From Poriferisodalis sp965262965 (GTDB taxonomy: Bacteria; Actinomycetota; Acidimicrobiia; Acidimicrobiales; Poriferisodalaceae): 64,000 nucleotides of DNA. A program made the translations under genes and the position numbers. Location of the stretch: the NCBI RefSeq assembly GCF_965262965.1, contig NZ_OZ253573.1, forward strand, positions 2,914,001 to 2,978,000. The letters are read 5' to 3'. This document shows positions 7,921-15,703 of the stretch, one piece after another. Every line of letters starts with the position of its first letter. Position 1 is the stretch's first letter. The notes below the pieces were generated by a model. It was given only the letters and a program-made list of their open reading frames with translations, was not told the DNA's origin and searched no databases.

Positions 7921-9198
7921 GGGTCCGCCGCGAGTTAGGTCGCGTGTTCAGTTGGGTGTGATGGTGTAGTTCCATTCGCCGTGCCAGTGGTGGGGGCACA
8001 GCGGCAGTTGTTCCATTTGTGTGTTGGTGATCTTGATGCCGCGTTGGTACCAGCCGGGGTCGTAGGCGGCTTGCACGGTGAGTCCGGTTTGGGTGGTGGT
8101 GGAGGCGATGAGCTCGATGATCGTGGCGATGTCGGTGAGGGGTCGGCCTCGCCAGTTCATGGAGATGAAGCTGAAGAGGCGGTGTTCGATCTTGTTCCAC
8201 TTGCTGGTGCCGGGCGGGTAGTGCACGACGGTGATCTCGAGGCCGGTCTCGGCGGCGAGGCGGGCGAGGAACCACTTCCAGGCGCGGGGCCGGTAGCCGT
8301 TGGAGCCGCCGGCGTCGGCGGTGATCAGCAGCCGGGTCGCGGTCGGGAACCGGTCGCGGCCCAGGGTGTTCCACCAGCGGCGGATGGACTCCACGGCGAA
8401 CTCGGCTGTGTCGGCGGAGTCGCCGACGTTGACCCAGCCGGCGTTGTTGGCGACGTCGTAGACGCCGTAGGGGATGGCCTTGGCGAACTCGCCCAGCGCC
8501 CGATCAGCGAAGTCGTGCACGCTCACCCGCTCGGGTTCCCCGGCGGGCTGCCACTCGGCGCCGCCGTTGGCGTAGGACCCGATCAGCTCTTTCTTCTTGG
8601 TGTCCACGCTGATCACCGGGTCGCCGACGGCGAGGCGCTCCGAGGCCAGCGCGTTGAGATAGGCGAACTGGGCGTCGCGGTCGGGGTGCTGGGCTCCCTC
8701 GTTCTGCTTGGCCGGCGCCTGCAACGAGTAGCCCATCTGGTGCAGCAGCCGGCGCACCAGCTCCGCGGACGCCTTGAAGCCCTGCCCGGCGAGCTCGCGT
8801 GCGAGCTGATACGTCGACTTCAGCGTCCAGCGCAGCGGCGACATCGGGCTGCCCCGCGTGACCGGATGCACCAGCTCGTCGAGCGCTTCGAGCAGACCGG
8901 GCTGCTTGTCGACCGCCGGGCGGTCCCCGCCGCCCTCGGCGCGCTGACGATCCCACGGCTCGGCCCCGGCGCGCACCTCGCGCACCGCCTTGGACATCGT
9001 CGAGGTCGAGACCCCCGACGCCCCCACAACGAACGCCTGCCCGCCGCGGCCCAGCGCCTCGGCCAACGCGCCGCTCACCACACGCCGCTGACGCTCGCCC
9101 AGATGAGGCATGACGGTCTCGAAGAACACCCTCGCATCGGTCGCCGAAAGCTCCACACACCCGACACTACACCTCGCGTGTTAACCTGTGGCGCACCC
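7921..9198 (-). mobile_element. ISAzo13-family insertion sequence, copy 1 (1278 bp)
   Basis: It begins GGGTCCGCCGCGAGTTAGG and ends in TTAACCTGTGGCGCACCC, imperfect inverted repeats. Length and sequence match copy 2 at 16983-18260 (also 1278 bp). The flanks TTA (left) and TAA (right) are not identical. Confidence 0.88.
7948..9156 (-). CDS. ISAzo13-family DDE transposase, copy 1
   Basis: The 402-residue product has the family landmarks in order: HPDRDAQF, the first-D motif ISVDTKKKELIG, HDFADRALGEFAKAIPYGVYD, the second-D region ADAGGSNGYRPRAWKW, and YPPGTSKWNKIEHRLFSFIS with the catalytic E. It fills the element and looks intact. It differs from copy 2 at a limited number of residues, for example QFAYLNALA here and QFEYLNRLA there. 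Confidence 0.9.
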   Translation of the reverse strand: MELSATDARVFFETVMPHLGERQRRVVSGALAEALGRGGQAFVVGASGVSTSTMSKAVREVRAGAEPWDRQRAEGGGDRPAVDKQPGLLEALDELVHPVTRGSPMSPLRWTLKSTYQLARELAGQGFKASAELVRRLLHQMGYSLQAPAKQNEGAQHPDRDAQFAYLNALASERLAVGDPVISVDTKKKELIGSYANGGAEWQPAGEPERVSVHDFADRALGEFAKAIPYGVYDVANNAGWVNVGDSADTAEFAVESIRRWWNTLGRDRFPTATRLLITADAGGSNGYRPRAWKWFLARLAAETGLEITVVHYPPGTSKWNKIEHRLFSFISMNWRGRPLTDIATIIELIASTTTQTGLTVQAAYDPGWYQRGIKITNTQMEQLPLCPHHWHGEWNYTITPN

Positions 9199-9445
9199 TA
9201 AGAACCATGACTGGGTTAATTGGGAGATCGAGTATGCGAATAAACACGACAAGACTATCGTAGGAGTGTGGGCGCCAGGATTTGCCGACTGTGACGTGCC
9301 CGAACCGCTAGAAAAGTATGCCGATGCAGTCGTAGCATGGAACTCAGAGAAAATTCTGGTGGCCCTAAATGGGGAGCAGATTTCTGATACTGCGTCTGGA
9401 GTTCCCCGACCGAACCAGCCAATTGACCGCATCGGATGCAATTGA
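9199..9445 (+). pseudogene. TIR-like (DUF1863/ThsB-like) protein, N-terminus removed by the IS
   Basis: The frame enters directly from the IS end and reads HDWVNWEIEYANKHDKTIVG, then DVPEPLEKYADAVVAWNSEK. WVxWEIxYA followed by a hydrophobic strand and ADAVVxWN resembles the second half of MTH538/DUF1863 TIR-like domains, the fold of the Thoeris sensor ThsB. The first half of the domain, with any catalytic or binding residues, is missing. The stop TGA at 9443-9445 is followed at once by the ATG of the Nmad2-like gene, so the two formed one operon. The family call is moderate and rests on pattern only. Confidence 0.5.
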
Positions 9446-10063
9446 ATGGGCGGCCTGTATACCTATGTCATGCCATATGACATAGGGTTCGCGCCAAACC
9501 CGTACCACGGTGCATGCACCTTGGCCACTTGCAAACCGGGGATTAGACGAACTGCTCAGCCCGGAGATTGGGTAGTCGGTATCGGCTCCAAGCAACGATG
9601 CCGAAAGAATCTCATGATATACGCGATGCGGGTTCAAGAGATTCTCTCGTATGACGAATACTGGGAAAGTCCGAGGTTTGCCCGCAAGAAACCCTTTCGC
9701 GCTGGCAGCCTCAAGCAACGCTACGGTGACAACGTATACCACCATACGATTGATGGCCGTGAATGGGTTCAAGAAGATAGCAGGCACAGTCTCGATGGCG
9801 GTACGCCAAACCCAAAGCACTTGAAGCGGGACACGAGTGCCCCACAAGTTCTAGTGTCCACATCATTTGCATACTATGGCGACCAAGCAATCGAAATCCC
9901 AGTTCAGTTTCGCGTGTGGGATGGAAAGGAAATTCTCAACACGGGTCCTGGTTACCGCCGCAACTTCCCAGCCGAACTACGCGCCGAATTCATAGCTTGG
10001 CTCGAATTACGAGCCAACGTCGGCATCGCGGGGGAGCCTGCAGACTGGCCTAGAGACGTGTGA
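9446..10063 (+). CDS. Nmad2-like (nucleotide modification associated domain 2) protein
   Basis: The 205-residue product starts YTYVMPYDIGFAPNPYHGAC, then LATCKPGIRRTAQPGDWVVG and IYAMRVQEILSYDEYW. FAPNPxxGxCTLATCKPxIRR with a GDWxVG turn is the pattern of the Nmad2 family, which is tied by genome context to modified nucleotides and phage conflict. It starts with no gap after the TIR-like gene and is AT-richer than the surroundings, which suggests transfer. It appears complete. The biochemical role is not known. Confidence 0.6.
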   Translation: MGGLYTYVMPYDIGFAPNPYHGACTLATCKPGIRRTAQPGDWVVGIGSKQRCRKNLMIYAMRVQEILSYDEYWESPRFARKKPFRAGSLKQRYGDNVYHHTIDGREWVQEDSRHSLDGGTPNPKHLKRDTSAPQVLVSTSFAYYGDQAIEIPVQFRVWDGKEILNTGPGYRRNFPAELRAEFIAWLELRANVGIAGEPADWPRDV

Positions 10064-10084
10064 CGTAAGTCACGTCCTAGATGA

Positions 10085-11199
10085 GCTCCTATGTCAAGTT
10101 GGTGGCGTGGAGGTGGGTTCAGATGCGGTCTGAGATGCCTCGTTTGAGGGCGCGGATGGCTTCTCGTTTGGTTTTGCCGCGGGCGAGGCAGCGTTCGTAG
10201 TAGCGGCGGCCTTCGGTGTGTCTGTGGGCGATTTGGGTGAGAGCGGCGGTGTGGATGGTTTTGTTGAGCTGGCGGTTGCCGCCTCGGTTGAGCCTGTGCC
10301 GACGGACGCGGCCGCTGGAGGCTTCGATGGAGGCGGTGCCGTTGGCCATCGCGAACGCGGCTTTGGTCGCGAATCGGGCGGGGTCGCCGACTTCGGTGAG
10401 TATGTCGGCCGCGACGAGGTGGCCGATGCCGTCGATGCAGCGCAGTGTGGTGCGGGTCGCATCGACAGCGCCGCGGATCTCGTAGGCGAGATCGTCGATG
10501 GTGCGCTGCAGGGCGCGCAGTGCTTTGATGCCGCTGCGGGCGATTTATGCACGGCTGCTGAGGTCGCCGCGCAGCAGCCTGGCGGCGCGGTCGTAGGCCG
10601 CTGTGGTGCTGAGCCGTCCCAAACGGTGGTGGTATCCGGGCCGCAGCTGCTCGAGATCTGCCTGCAGTCGGTTAGCCTGGCGGATTCGGTCGGCGACGAG
10701 TTCGCGTCGGTATCGCACCAAACAGCGCAGCTCCTCGGTGCCGCCGCCGGGCCGCGGCGGGGGCAGGCAGGGCACACGAAGACCGACTCGGGCGATCGCC
10801 AGGCGCGTCGCCGGGATCGGTCTTGGCGCCGGTGCGCTGGCGACGGCGTGTTACTGCTGTCATCTGCGGGGGCACCTCGACGACCGGCGCGCCTACGTCG
10901 CTCAGCGCTGTTGCGGCGGGTCGGCCGTAGTTGCCTGAGCCTTCGATGGCGACCAGGGTCGCGCTGTGGTGCTGGACCCAGCCGGCCAGCTCGGCATGCC
11001 CTTTGGGCGTGTTCGCGAAGCTGCGATGCTCCAACGGGCGGCCGGTGTTGTCCGCAGCGCACGCAGCAAGAGTGTCTTTGTGGGTGTCGATGCCCACCAC
11101 AGTCATGTTGTGCCTCCTTTGGTCGGGTGTGCCAGGCTGGCCTCGGCGGTGCGCACACATGCGTCGGGCCACCTCGATGAGGGGTGTTCACGCTCCAAT
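10085..11199 (-). mobile_element. Degraded IS110-family element
   Basis: GCTCCTAT at 10085-10092 and GCTCCAAT at 11192-11199 mark the two ends, the same motif as at both ends of the intact IS110 element at 38769-40104. It encodes only a broken transposase, and nothing else was seen in it. Confidence 0.6.
10119..11106 (-). pseudogene. IS110-family transposase, broken by frameshifts
   Basis: From ATG 11106 the N-terminal RuvC-like part reads VVGIDTHKDTLAACA, then VAIEGSGNYGR and KTDPGDA, giving the D, E and D of the DEDD site. Coding then shifts to a second frame (10775-10545, YRRELVADRIRQANRLQADL) and again to a third that ends RHRLNRGGNRQLNKTIHTAA at 10119, the conserved C-terminal Tnp domain with the catalytic serine region. 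At least two frameshifts separate the parts. Confidence 0.75.
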
Positions 11200-11459
11200 C
11201 AAGCGATATCGCCGAGGCATCGAACCGGCGGGGAGGCACTCAACTAGAAAGCCACCGCCACAGCCGAACCGGCCACAGCAGGGCACGTCGGTGTGAGCCA
11301 TCCCCGCCGGCGCTGCCACCCCCAAAACATGACACGCATGGTCGGTTCCAGCGTGCGGCTGCCTCGGACCCGCTCCTCCAGTGTGAATCGGCCGTTCGCA
11401 TCGCTCCACACCGACGCGATGCCCGCTGATAGGTCCGCCGTTCGGGTTATGAAGCTGCT

Positions 11460-11465
11460 TATAAT
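11460..11465 (+). promoter_or_regulatory. Perfect -10 box TATAAT just upstream of the unknown gene
   Basis: TATAAT lies 7 bases before the ATG at 11473, a spacing that would give a leaderless transcript, common in actinobacteria. No good -35 box was seen at the matching place. The stretch 11200-11459 otherwise shows no gene. Confidence 0.45.
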
Positions 11466-11472
11466 ATCTTTC

Positions 11473-12087
11473 ATGGTTGGATCCGAAGAGCACTTCCGCA
11501 CCACGATTGGACCGGAGCGGGCTGCGGCCCTCTTTGACGCCTTGGCCTCGTCGAGCGATCGCGCCCGCGCGGTGACCGCCCGGGAAGGCTTCACTGAAGC
11601 GCGAACAGAACCAGTCATAGCCTTCGACTTCGCCGTCAATGGCATGGCCGACCTTGAGTCACACCCAGGCGTTCGCATGGTGACCGTCAAGAATCAGCAT
11701 TTTTGGACTATCGATGACATCTACGCCATTCGCGTCAAGAAGCTTGGCGCCAACCTTCGATCCTCCAATCATCAATCTGAGCAACAGGAGATGATTAGCC
11801 GGCAAGCCGTCCTCCCCGGCCTCGAGCCGCTCATCTATGTGACCGCCGGAACGACGTACTCGCGGCGCACCGGTCTTGCCGGCCAGTCCGTCGTCGTCAA
11901 GTACTGCGCAGGGCCCATGCACAAGCAGCGGGTCGAGTGGTTTGTTGACCTCGAGGAACTTGCATCTGGTGGCATGGCACCGGTCGCCCCGATCCTGCCG
12001 CTGCCTTCGGTACCGGCAGCCCCAGCGGCGGTTTCCGCAAGGCGAGCCATAGATCTCAAGCCAGAAGCTGGGACTTCGGCGGAGTAG
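11473..12087 (+). CDS. Unrecognised protein coupled to the XRE-ImmA/IrrE gene
   Basis: The 204-residue product matches no family I can name. It has a mixed alpha/beta middle (VRMVTVKNQHFWTIDDIYAI, VTAGTTYSRRTGLAGQSVVV) and a low-complexity tail rich in proline and alanine from about residue 170. ATG 11473 was preferred over upstream starts because of the TATAAT box and because the upstream residues are unlike coding sequence. Its stop shares one base with the GTG of the next gene, so the pair is cotranscribed and probably translationally coupled. As the partner of a protease-regulator, it may be the protein that is controlled or cleaved; that is inference. Confidence 0.6.
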   Translation: MVGSEEHFRTTIGPERAAALFDALASSSDRARAVTAREGFTEARTEPVIAFDFAVNGMADLESHPGVRMVTVKNQHFWTIDDIYAIRVKKLGANLRSSNHQSEQQEMISRQAVLPGLEPLIYVTAGTTYSRRTGLAGQSVVVKYCAGPMHKQRVEWFVDLEELASGGMAPVAPILPLPSVPAAPAAVSARRAIDLKPEAGTSAE

Positions 12088-13190
12088 TGGAACCCAAACT
12101 GATCGAGCTCGCCCGAGTCGGAGCTGGCCTTACTCAAGGTCAATTGGCAAAGAAGTTGGGGAAGAGCCAACCCTTCGTGTCGCAGGTTGAGCACGGCGAG
12201 AAGGACATCCCGTCCGACCTAATTCCGTACTGGTGCGATGCGTGCGATGTCCCGGAATCGTTCCTCCTCAGAGGCAGGCTGCCACTCGACGATTCGGTTT
12301 CGGCGATGGTTCACCGAAGGATGAAAACGCTTCCGGCGAAGCCACACCATCTCGCTAACGCCCAGGTCAAGATGCGCGTTCTTGAGGTCGATTCGCTCCT
12401 CGCCGAAATCGACCTCGTACCGTCACTCGAAATCCCTCGGGTTCCGGTTGGCACTGGACCGGTTGACGCGGCGGCGTATGTGCGGAGGTCATGGCGTGTA
12501 CCCGCTGGTCCCCTCCCGAATCTTGTCGAACTGATCGAGAGCACTGGGATTCCAGTCGTGCTCATGAACTGTTTCCATCCGAAGCAATCTGCGACGTCTC
12601 ATCCAGGCACGTTGTGCGACTGGGTGATCACGGTCAACGACTCCCACCCGGCCAGCCGTAGGCGGTACACGCTCGCCCACGAACTCGGGCACGTAGTACT
12701 ACGCCATGAGGCCGTGATCGCCCCAGATGACGCGGAACGCTCAATACTCGAGGTGCAGGCTGACGCTTTCGCGGCCGAACTGCTTATGCCGCAGGACGAG
12801 GCTCGCCGAGAACTGCGGTCCATAACGTTTAGACGCCTCGTTCTACTCAAGCAGCGCTGGCGTGTCTCAATTGCCTTCCTCATTCGACGAGCGCTCGACG
12901 TAGGAACGATTGACCCACAGTGGCGAAAACACTTGGAGATCGAACTCAGCACCCAGCCGGGAGGGCGGAGACGCGAACCGGCAGAGTTTGAACCGGAGGA
13001 GCCAAGCCTCATACGAAGAATGATCGAGGCACTCCAACACGAAGGGCTGTCGATTGCTGAGATCGCAAGTCTCGCGGGCATGACCGAACGACGGCTACGA
13101 ATGATCTACCTTCGCGAGCCGGACCGCCCCCGCCTGCTGGACAACGCGCAACGAGTGGTCGTCGAGCTCCCCCGACCGTCAGCGTCATAG
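12087..13190 (+). CDS. XRE-family regulator with ImmA/IrrE metallopeptidase domain
   Basis: The 367-residue product has an XRE helix-turn-helix at residues about 5-45 (LTQGQLAKKLGKSQPFVSQV), a zinc peptidase core with HELGH at residues 198-202, and the downstream EVQADAFAAELLMP helix that supplies the third ligand. ImmA/IrrE proteins cut or inactivate repressors and are common in mobile elements and toxin-antitoxin-like pairs. A second HTH-like segment lies near the C-terminus (GLSIAEIASLAGMTERRLRM). It follows the unknown gene with a one-base overlap. Confidence 0.85.
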   Translation: MEPKLIELARVGAGLTQGQLAKKLGKSQPFVSQVEHGEKDIPSDLIPYWCDACDVPESFLLRGRLPLDDSVSAMVHRRMKTLPAKPHHLANAQVKMRVLEVDSLLAEIDLVPSLEIPRVPVGTGPVDAAAYVRRSWRVPAGPLPNLVELIESTGIPVVLMNCFHPKQSATSHPGTLCDWVITVNDSHPASRRRYTLAHELGHVVLRHEAVIAPDDAERSILEVQADAFAAELLMPQDEARRELRSITFRRLVLLKQRWRVSIAFLIRRALDVGTIDPQWRKHLEIELSTQPGGRRREPAEFEPEEPSLIRRMIEALQHEGLSIAEIASLAGMTERRLRMIYLREPDRPRLLDNAQRVVVELPRPSAS

Positions 13191-13344
13191 CCCAAGTCGG
13201 TCGAGCCCAAGTCCTTGCGCAACAGCGCCAAGCTTCGGCTTCTTGCGCCGTCGGAACGCATTCCTTAGGAACGGGATAACCGGCTGACGCGACCAAGCTC
13301 GGACATTGGCCAGCAACGCAAGGGCGGCCGCCCCGAAGACGCTC

Positions 13345-14694
13345 GAGCCTTCGTCTTTTGTTGGGATTCGGGCTGCTGGGCTCGGCGGGGTTCATGTTAG
13401 GAGGAGGCCGCGGGCTTCGAAGTTGGCGTAGTTGGTGAAGCCGTGGGCTCGGCGTCGCAGGACTTGGAGCAGGTTGTTGGTTCCTTCGATGCGGCCGTTG
13501 CTGGGCCGTCCCGTTTGGTGCCAGTTGAGGATCTGCTGGTGCCAGGCGAGGAATGTGTCGACGGTGTCGCTGAACTCGGGTATGTCGCCGGTGCCGTAGA
13601 TGTCGGCGAACCGGTCGAGCGCTTCGAGGGCGCCTTCGCGGTCGTCGGCGAGATAGAGCTGGTGCAGCTCGCCGAGCGCGTCCCATGCTGCTTTGAGCCG
13701 CGGGTGGGCGGCGAACAGCGCGTCGAGCCGGGACTGCTCGGCCGCGTCGAGCTTGTCGGGCCGACGCATGAGCAAGAACCTGGATCGGAACACTTCGGGA
13801 TCGAATGCCGGTTTGGAGCCTTCGGGGCGACGCTGCACGTCGCGGCGCACAGCGATCAGGCCGGCTTGGAACCATCTGATGACGTGGAACCGGTCCAGCA
13901 CATGGCGGGCGTGGCCGAGCCGCGCCTCTATGGCTGCCTTGTACGCCTTGGAGCCGTCGGACACCACGACCTTCACGCCGCGGCACCATCTATGCCCCTG
14001 GGCAGCCAGAAAGCCGCTCAGAGCCTGGGTGTCGCGGTGGGGCACCATGGCGAGCACCTCGCCGGTGTCGCCGTTGACGAGCACCGTCACATACCGGTGC
14101 CGCTTGCGGATCGAGGTCTCGTCCACCAACAGCACCCGACACCTTTGCCGCCGACGATGGTCGGCGACCAGACCCGCCCAGGCCACCACCAAAGCGTTGA
14201 CCAGCTTCCAGCCCACCTTGTGACGCTTCGCCGCCGCGTTGACCGTCATCTGACGCGCGTCGGCCACCAGCCGACGGGCCAGACGCGCCGTGACACGGCC
14301 CTCGAACGCCGGGTGGTCCTCCATGAACCGCCGGCCGCCGCAGACGCCGCAGACCATGCGCCGCTGCTCGAACACCAGCGTCACCGGCCGGCCCGACACC
14401 TCCAAGTCGCGGATCTCCCGGTCACGGCGATCATGAGCCTTCCCGCTCGGGGTCCCGCAATCAGGACAACACGGGCGGCGCACCGTCGAGCGCACCCGCA
14501 CCACCAGCCGCTCAGGCGCGTCGACCACCACCCCCAGCACTTCGACACGCGGCAGCCACAGCCGCACCGACATAACATCACGCTTCATCGAGGCCCTCCA
14601 GGGTTCGGCGTCTCACAACACCGATCCCAGCAGGGCCTCGACCCCTACAAACGGACCCTCAACCCACCCTCATCCCAACAAAAGGCGAAGGGCC
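13345..14694 (-). mobile_element. ISL3-family insertion sequence, copy B (complete, 1350 bp)
   Basis: The inverted ends GAGCCTTCGTCTTTTGTTGG and the complement of GGCCCTTCGCCTTTTGTTGG frame the element. A perfect 8-bp direct repeat AGACGCTC flanks it (13337-13344 and 14695-14702), as usual for ISL3 transposition. It sits inside the AlbA_2 gene and is the reference for defective copy A. Confidence 0.92.
13392..14588 (-). CDS. ISL3-family DDE transposase, copy B
   Basis: The 398-residue product has a zinc-finger region CPDCGTPSGKAHDRRDREIR at about residue 40, a second CxxC (VCGVCGG), and an intact catalytic triad: LLVDETSIRKRH, VVSDGSKAY and GRIEGTNN. It lies in a complete element with a target duplication, so it is probably functional or was so recently. 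Confidence 0.92.
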   Translation of the reverse strand: MKRDVMSVRLWLPRVEVLGVVVDAPERLVVRVRSTVRRPCCPDCGTPSGKAHDRRDREIRDLEVSGRPVTLVFEQRRMVCGVCGGRRFMEDHPAFEGRVTARLARRLVADARQMTVNAAAKRHKVGWKLVNALVVAWAGLVADHRRRQRCRVLLVDETSIRKRHRYVTVLVNGDTGEVLAMVPHRDTQALSGFLAAQGHRWCRGVKVVVSDGSKAYKAAIEARLGHARHVLDRFHVIRWFQAGLIAVRRDVQRRPEGSKPAFDPEVFRSRFLLMRRPDKLDAAEQSRLDALFAAHPRLKAAWDALGELHQLYLADDREGALEALDRFADIYGTGDIPEFSDTVDTFLAWHQQILNWHQTGRPSNGRIEGTNNLLQVLRRRAHGFTNYANFEARGLLLT

Positions 14695-15257
14695 AGACGC
14701 TCTCATCAAGACCATCGCTGGGTTCACCAACTCTCCACTCGGCGGAACGCTGCTGGTGGGCGTAGTCGACGACGGTTCCGTCCGCGCGCCAGAGGACGAC
14801 TTCGCCACGATCTCCGAGCGCGGCGAGGGTGACCTGTGAGGTCAGCACCTGGAGAAGTCAATCCGGAGCCGGCTCGGGGACTCGGTGCTGCCGCTGATGG
14901 GAATCGAATCCCACACCGTCGACGACGACCACCTCGCCCGCATCAACATCGACCCATCAGGCTTCCCCGTGTACGAACGCCGAGGCGACGACCAGATCGC
15001 CTGGCTCCGCACCCCCACATCGACAGTCGCATTCCGCGACCAAGACCAACGCGACCGCATCACTGCCCGCCGCTGGCCCAGCCATTCCTACTCTTGACCC
15101 TGTCGTAGATACTTGATTGTTACGCTCTTTCGTGAGAGACAGACCTGATGGGAAAACGAGAACAGCACAGCTAACCTCTAGGCGCAAGCCTCTGCTCCAC
15201 CTATCCGTATGCCCATGTAACTTCCACGAGCGAACCGAAAAGCGGCAACTCGAACCA

Positions 15258-15701
15258 ATGCTGAGCCAAACAACATTCGCGCGGACTGCGGTACCTCAAC
15301 AGGCAGGAACGTACTATTCGGGCAACAACTGCTGCGATGCCTATATTGCAGTTGGATATCATCGCGATGGCACGCATAACAAGAGCCAGTGGTTGCCCAC
15401 ATTCACAGTCCATCAAGAGTATCTTACATTTTGCGTAGCCCTCAAACACGGATGGAGAGATGATGCTGCCAATCTCTGGTCCGTCCGGCCGTCAATGAGT
15501 GTCGTGGGAACCGGCGGTGAACGACTGGCCTATTTCGTTGGGCCGCAAACGAGTGGTACATGGCACGGATATCCAGTATCAGCTAAATCAGGCCGCAATC
15601 AGTGGAGGTATCGACCTCCGGGCCAAGTAATCCAGTCCTGGATAACCAACCGCTTGATCACAAAGGCCCAAGGCGCTCGCATTCGACGTCTCAAGGTTTA
15701 G
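15258..15701 (+). CDS. Unrecognised protein, first gene of an AT-richer pair
   Basis: The 147-residue product (from ATG 15258) is not recognised. It is rich in aromatic residues and glycine (TYYSGNNCCDAYIAVGYHRD, then SQWLPTFTVHQEYLTFCVAL), has a CC pair, and ends in a basic tail KAQGARIRRLKV. Base composition is clearly less GC-rich than the chromosomal genes of the window, a sign of transfer. The stop is two bases before the next gene's start, so the two form an operon inside the composite transposon. The longer frame from 15117 adds residues unlike coding sequence. Confidence 0.55.
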   Translation: MLSQTTFARTAVPQQAGTYYSGNNCCDAYIAVGYHRDGTHNKSQWLPTFTVHQEYLTFCVALKHGWRDDAANLWSVRPSMSVVGTGGERLAYFVGPQTSGTWHGYPVSAKSGRNQWRYRPPGQVIQSWITNRLITKAQGARIRRLKV

Positions 15702-15703
15702 CT

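Larger units (their letters stand above)
13269..15097 (+). pseudogene. AlbA_2 (Schlafen-like) domain protein, split by ISL3 copy B and a nonsense codon
   Basis: Removing the IS and one copy of the 8-bp duplication joins the frame as RPEDALIKTIAGFTNSPLGG, followed by TLLVGVVDDGSV, the AlbA_2 signature (KxIxAFxNxxGGTLLxGVxDDG). The same frame meets TGA at 14837-14839 and then continues, again protein-like, as HLEKSIRSRLGDSVLPLMG to 15097. The gene therefore has both an insertion and an in-frame stop. The frame also opens only after a TAG at 13266-13268, so the real N-terminus is already lost. AlbA_2 proteins often sit in defence islands as nucleic-acid-binding or regulatory parts. Confidence 0.7.

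Noticed and set aside
7981..9201. Plus-strand frames opposite both ISAzo13 transposases and the IS1182 transposase
   Set aside because: These are antisense shadows of intact transposases; none has a motif.
14836..15108. Independent 90-codon gene after ISL3 copy B
   Set aside because: The neighbouring frame continues the AlbA_2 gene after its in-frame TGA; the proline- and arginine-rich alternative is a shadow.
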